Of a DNA stretch of 64,000 bases, positions 61,899-64,000 are shown one piece after another. Within the stretch, counting starts at the first letter, position 1; every line of letters begins with the position of its first letter. The DNA is from Clostridiales bacterium (GTDB lineage: Bacteria; Bacillota; Clostridia; Lachnospirales; Lachnospiraceae). Under the pieces are notes generated by a model that saw nothing but the letters and a program-made list of their open reading frames with translations, searched no databases and was not told the origin of the DNA. Position numbers and translations under genes: made by a program. The stretch is taken from contig DUNO01000017.1 of assembly GCA_012839295.1 (NCBI GenBank), positions 1-64,000 of the forward strand, in the 5' to 3' direction.

Positions 61899-63777
61899 TA
61901 TTACACCCGTCCCTTTCATTTTTTGATGACCTATCCAAAAAGTGAACAGGCCTTAATAAATAGTTTGGAAGTGACTTTTCTTCAAACTTTTTACCTCCGC
62001 AAACTTTAGTTGTAAACAGCGCAGAGAAGCCAAGGGTCTGGTGTATTTTAATTGCCCTATGTCCTTTCAGTGGCGATTCGCCGTCATTGGCTGTGACAAA
62101 GTCCTTCCGTGAGTCCATAAATGTATTTTTCATAGGCAATTGCAGAGGACATACGATGGTACAGTTATCACAATCGTTACATGAGTAGGCCAACAGCGTA
62201 TCCAGCTTTCCTTCCTCCACCAGAGGCTCCAGGATTTCCTTCGGACAGCTTCCGAACTCATTCATCATGATACATTCCGTCATGCATAGCTTACACTCGC
62301 ATTTTAAACAACGGGAGGCCTCTTCTACCGCCTGTTCCTCGGTAAATCCTAAATCTATCTGGTTAAAGTCCTTGATCCGCTCCCGGACAGGCCTCAGGTT
62401 GTTATGCAGCCTGGGTTTGTCTTCGGTTCCTTCCGGCAATGGTATCTCTAATTTCGTTTCATAGGCCCATTCATGCTTTAAATCCCTGTCTTCTTTCAGA
62501 TCTCTTTCATTTAAATAACGATCCATACTGATGGCAGCTTTTCTGCCCAGGGCCATAGCCTCCACTACGATTGTTCCGCCGGCTGCATCCCCGGCAACAA
62601 AGACATTCTCTATGCTTGTAGCAAGTGTTTCAGGATCTGTTTGATATCTGCCACCCCCAATTTGGGCAATAGAACCGCCGGTAATATCCTCCACCAGCTG
62701 TCCGGTAGCCATAATTACGGTATCTACTTCAATTAACCTTGTTTCTTCTTCATAGCTGGGGTTAAACTTACCATTATCGTCAAAAATTGATTTTACTTTT
62801 TGAATCCTAATAGCTCCTACTGCCCCATCATCTTCTAATATCTCCACAGGCCCCCAACCAAAATTACAAATAACGCCCTCTTCCAGCGTTTGATCCGTTT
62901 CTTCCTTGCAGGCCGGCAAAGTTTCCAGTGTTTCTAAAGAGCACTGATAAACCTCCTCTGCTCCTATTCTCAAGGACGAACGGGCGCAGTCCATGGCAAC
63001 ATCTCCACCACCAATGATCATGATCCGTTTGCCTGCTCCAGAAAACTTTCCCGTAAGGCTTATTTCTTTTAAGTACTCCGTTGCGGGATATACCCCGTCT
63101 GTACTATTACCCGGCATCGAAACAATATTACCCTTATGGGCTCCATGTGCCAGCAACACAGCATCATACTTCTCCCTTAATTCCTCCAGGGAAATATCTT
63201 TTCCGATTGTTACTCCCATTTTAAAATGAATGCCCAGTTTATCCAAATAGCTGTATTCATAATCTATGATATCACCAGGCAGTCTATATTCCGGAATACC
63301 TACACGCAGCATCCCTCCAACCATGTCCAGCTTTTCATAAATTGTCACGGAATGACCCGCTTTTCTTAAGTCTATGGCTGCCTGTGCCCCGGCAGGTCCG
63401 GCACCAACAATAGCCACATGCTTTCCGGTATCTTCACCAGTTGTCAAATCCCAAATGGACTCATGATCTGCTTTTTCTGCTGCAAAACGCTTCAGGGCTG
63501 CGATTGAAATTGGCTGACCGTATTCCGCTTCTCTTCTACAGACACTTTCACAGGGATGGGCACAGATCCTGCCTAAGGTGTTAGGCAAAAACACCTTCTC
63601 CCTTATTACTTTGACTGCCTCAACATAATTTTGCTCAGCAATCAGATTTACATATCTTTTTGCGTCCGTACTCATAGGACACCGGCTCGTACAAAAAGAA
63701 TCCTCTAGTCCCATACATTCATTCACTATCTTTTCCGCATTATGAATAACGCTTTCGCTAAATTTGACCGAGTTCAT
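61882..63777 (-). CDS. FAD/NAD(P)-dependent oxidoreductase with Fe-S domains (GltD/HdrA-like)
   Basis: A 631-aa flavoprotein. N-terminal Fer4_20-type cysteine region (Cys 21, 29, 33, 72, 76, 80), FAD-binding VAIVGAGPAGAQAA at about 121, EKLDMVGGMLRVGIPEYRLP, a second dinucleotide fold IIGGGDVAMDCA at about 258, and a C-terminal ferredoxin-like region with CLKCECKLCMTEC and CNDCDNCTIVCP. It resembles glutamate synthase small-chain relatives joined to electron-transfer proteins. AAAGGG before the ATG. Overlap with the HdrB-like gene suggests an electron-transfer complex, possibly for reductive chemistry on a substrate handled by the cut-off gene upstream. No dedicated glutamate synthase large subunit is seen. 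Confidence 0.9.
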   Translation of the reverse strand: MNSVKFSESVIHNAEKIVNECMGLEDSFCTSRCPMSTDAKRYVNLIAEQNYVEAVKVIREKVFLPNTLGRICAHPCESVCRREAEYGQPISIAALKRFAAEKADHESIWDLTTGEDTGKHVAIVGAGPAGAQAAIDLRKAGHSVTIYEKLDMVGGMLRVGIPEYRLPGDIIDYEYSYLDKLGIHFKMGVTIGKDISLEELREKYDAVLLAHGAHKGNIVSMPGNSTDGVYPATEYLKEISLTGKFSGAGKRIMIIGGGDVAMDCARSSLRIGAEEVYQCSLETLETLPACKEETDQTLEEGVICNFGWGPVEILEDDGAVGAIRIQKVKSIFDDNGKFNPSYEEETRLIEVDTVIMATGQLVEDITGGSIAQIGGGRYQTDPETLATSIENVFVAGDAAGGTIVVEAMALGRKAAISMDRYLNERDLKEDRDLKHEWAYETKLEIPLPEGTEDKPRLHNNLRPVRERIKDFNQIDLGFTEEQAVEEASRCLKCECKLCMTECIMMNEFGSCPKEILEPLVEEGKLDTLLAYSCNDCDNCTIVCPLQLPMKNTFMDSRKDFVTANDGESPLKGHRAIKIHQTLGFSALFTTKVCGGKKFEEKSLPNYLLRPVHFLDRSSKNERDGCNNGNSN

Positions 63778-63923
63778 AAGTTTCACCCTTTCCTACTTGA
63801 TAAATATTCTTTTTAGCAGCCACAACAGGAACAGACTTTGATATTTATTTCACATTTTCCTATAAAAAAATATCTGATGAGGATTAGCTCCCCGATCAAT
63901 GTTGTAGGCCTTCATTCATCAAA

Positions 63924-64000
63924 TCAATTTTCCCAAAAATTATAGTTGTCACTTCCCTCAGGCTTCATATTACGCTTTTCCGCTTCTGTTCTTAACATTG
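63924..64000 (-). CDS. Partial CDS, C-terminus only
   Basis: The frame open to the window edge ends MLRTEAEKRN then MKPEGSDNYNFWEN and stop at 63924-63926. Too short to name. It is on the same strand as the flavoprotein gene, 146 bases upstream of its start, so it may be the first gene of that unit. The gap 63778-63923 has no recognised signal apart from an AT-rich GATATTT/AAATATC pair. Confidence 0.5.
   Translation of the reverse strand, partial: MLRTEAEKRNMKPEGSDNYNFWEN

Noticed and set aside
1-64000. CRISPR arrays, tRNA or rRNA genes, IS transposases, riboswitches
   Set aside because: No regularly spaced direct repeats, cloverleaf sequences, transposase frames or known riboswitch cores were recognised.

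Overview
The window looks like a chromosomal piece of an anaerobic, gut-type Clostridia genome, most likely a Lachnospiraceae-like glycan degrader. The grounds are strong AGGAGG ribosome sites, LplABC-type lipoprotein/permease sugar transporters driven by YesM/YesN-type two-component pairs, GPH symporters, Cys-type sulfatases and an S-layer-anchored phosphatase. Species cannot be told from sequence alone. Nearly all genes are on the minus strand. No rRNA, tRNA, CRISPR array, phage or IS transposase was seen.

Layout, left to right. (1) 0-4 kb: a sugar ABC operon (binding lipoprotein, two permeases). (2) 4-13.2 kb: a circularly permuted GH3, an RpiB/LacAB-type isomerase, a GH78 alpha-L-rhamnosidase with a GPH symporter, and a PocR-AraC regulator. 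(3) 13.4-22 kb: a GH2 tail remnant, a TetR regulator, a GH43-GH3 operon, a truncated binding-protein remnant, a second GPH symporter, and an AraC regulator coupled to a tyrosine phosphatase. (4) 22.3-24.2 kb: an SLH-domain alkaline phosphatase. (5) 24.3-36.1 kb: a complete utilisation locus (binding protein, two permeases, DUF624, GH43, GH3) with a divergent response regulator and sensor kinase. (6) 36.1-52.2 kb: a second complete locus (binding protein, two permeases, GH3, permuted GH3, GH3, DUF5060-type hydrolase) with an overlapping kinase/regulator pair. (7) 52.2-58 kb: a LacI-controlled unit with a GPH symporter and two sulfatases. (8) 58.4-59.2 kb: a small HTH gene followed by a Uma2-type nuclease-fold gene. 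(9) 59.4-64 kb: a sialate O-acetylesterase-like gene, then a flavin/Fe-S oxidoreductase, an HdrB-like partner, and the 3' end of one more gene.

Working together: none of the glycoside hydrolases has an evident signal peptide. The picture is therefore uptake of decorated oligosaccharides or plant/host glycosides by ABC and GPH transporters, followed by intracellular trimming by six GH3, two GH43, one GH78, an esterase and sulfatases.

The most interesting content is regulatory. A TGTTGGAA-type site occurs as a pair around three promoters (GH78, GH43, esterase) and singly over the -35 box of the TetR gene. A different activator-like element recurs at six promoters with fixed spacing to the -10 box. 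Both YesN-type loci carry 21-bp-spaced direct repeats upstream of the binding-protein promoter. Stem-loops sit between binding-protein and permease genes in all three ABC operons. A roughly 190-bp long inverted repeat lies at 6.8 kb.
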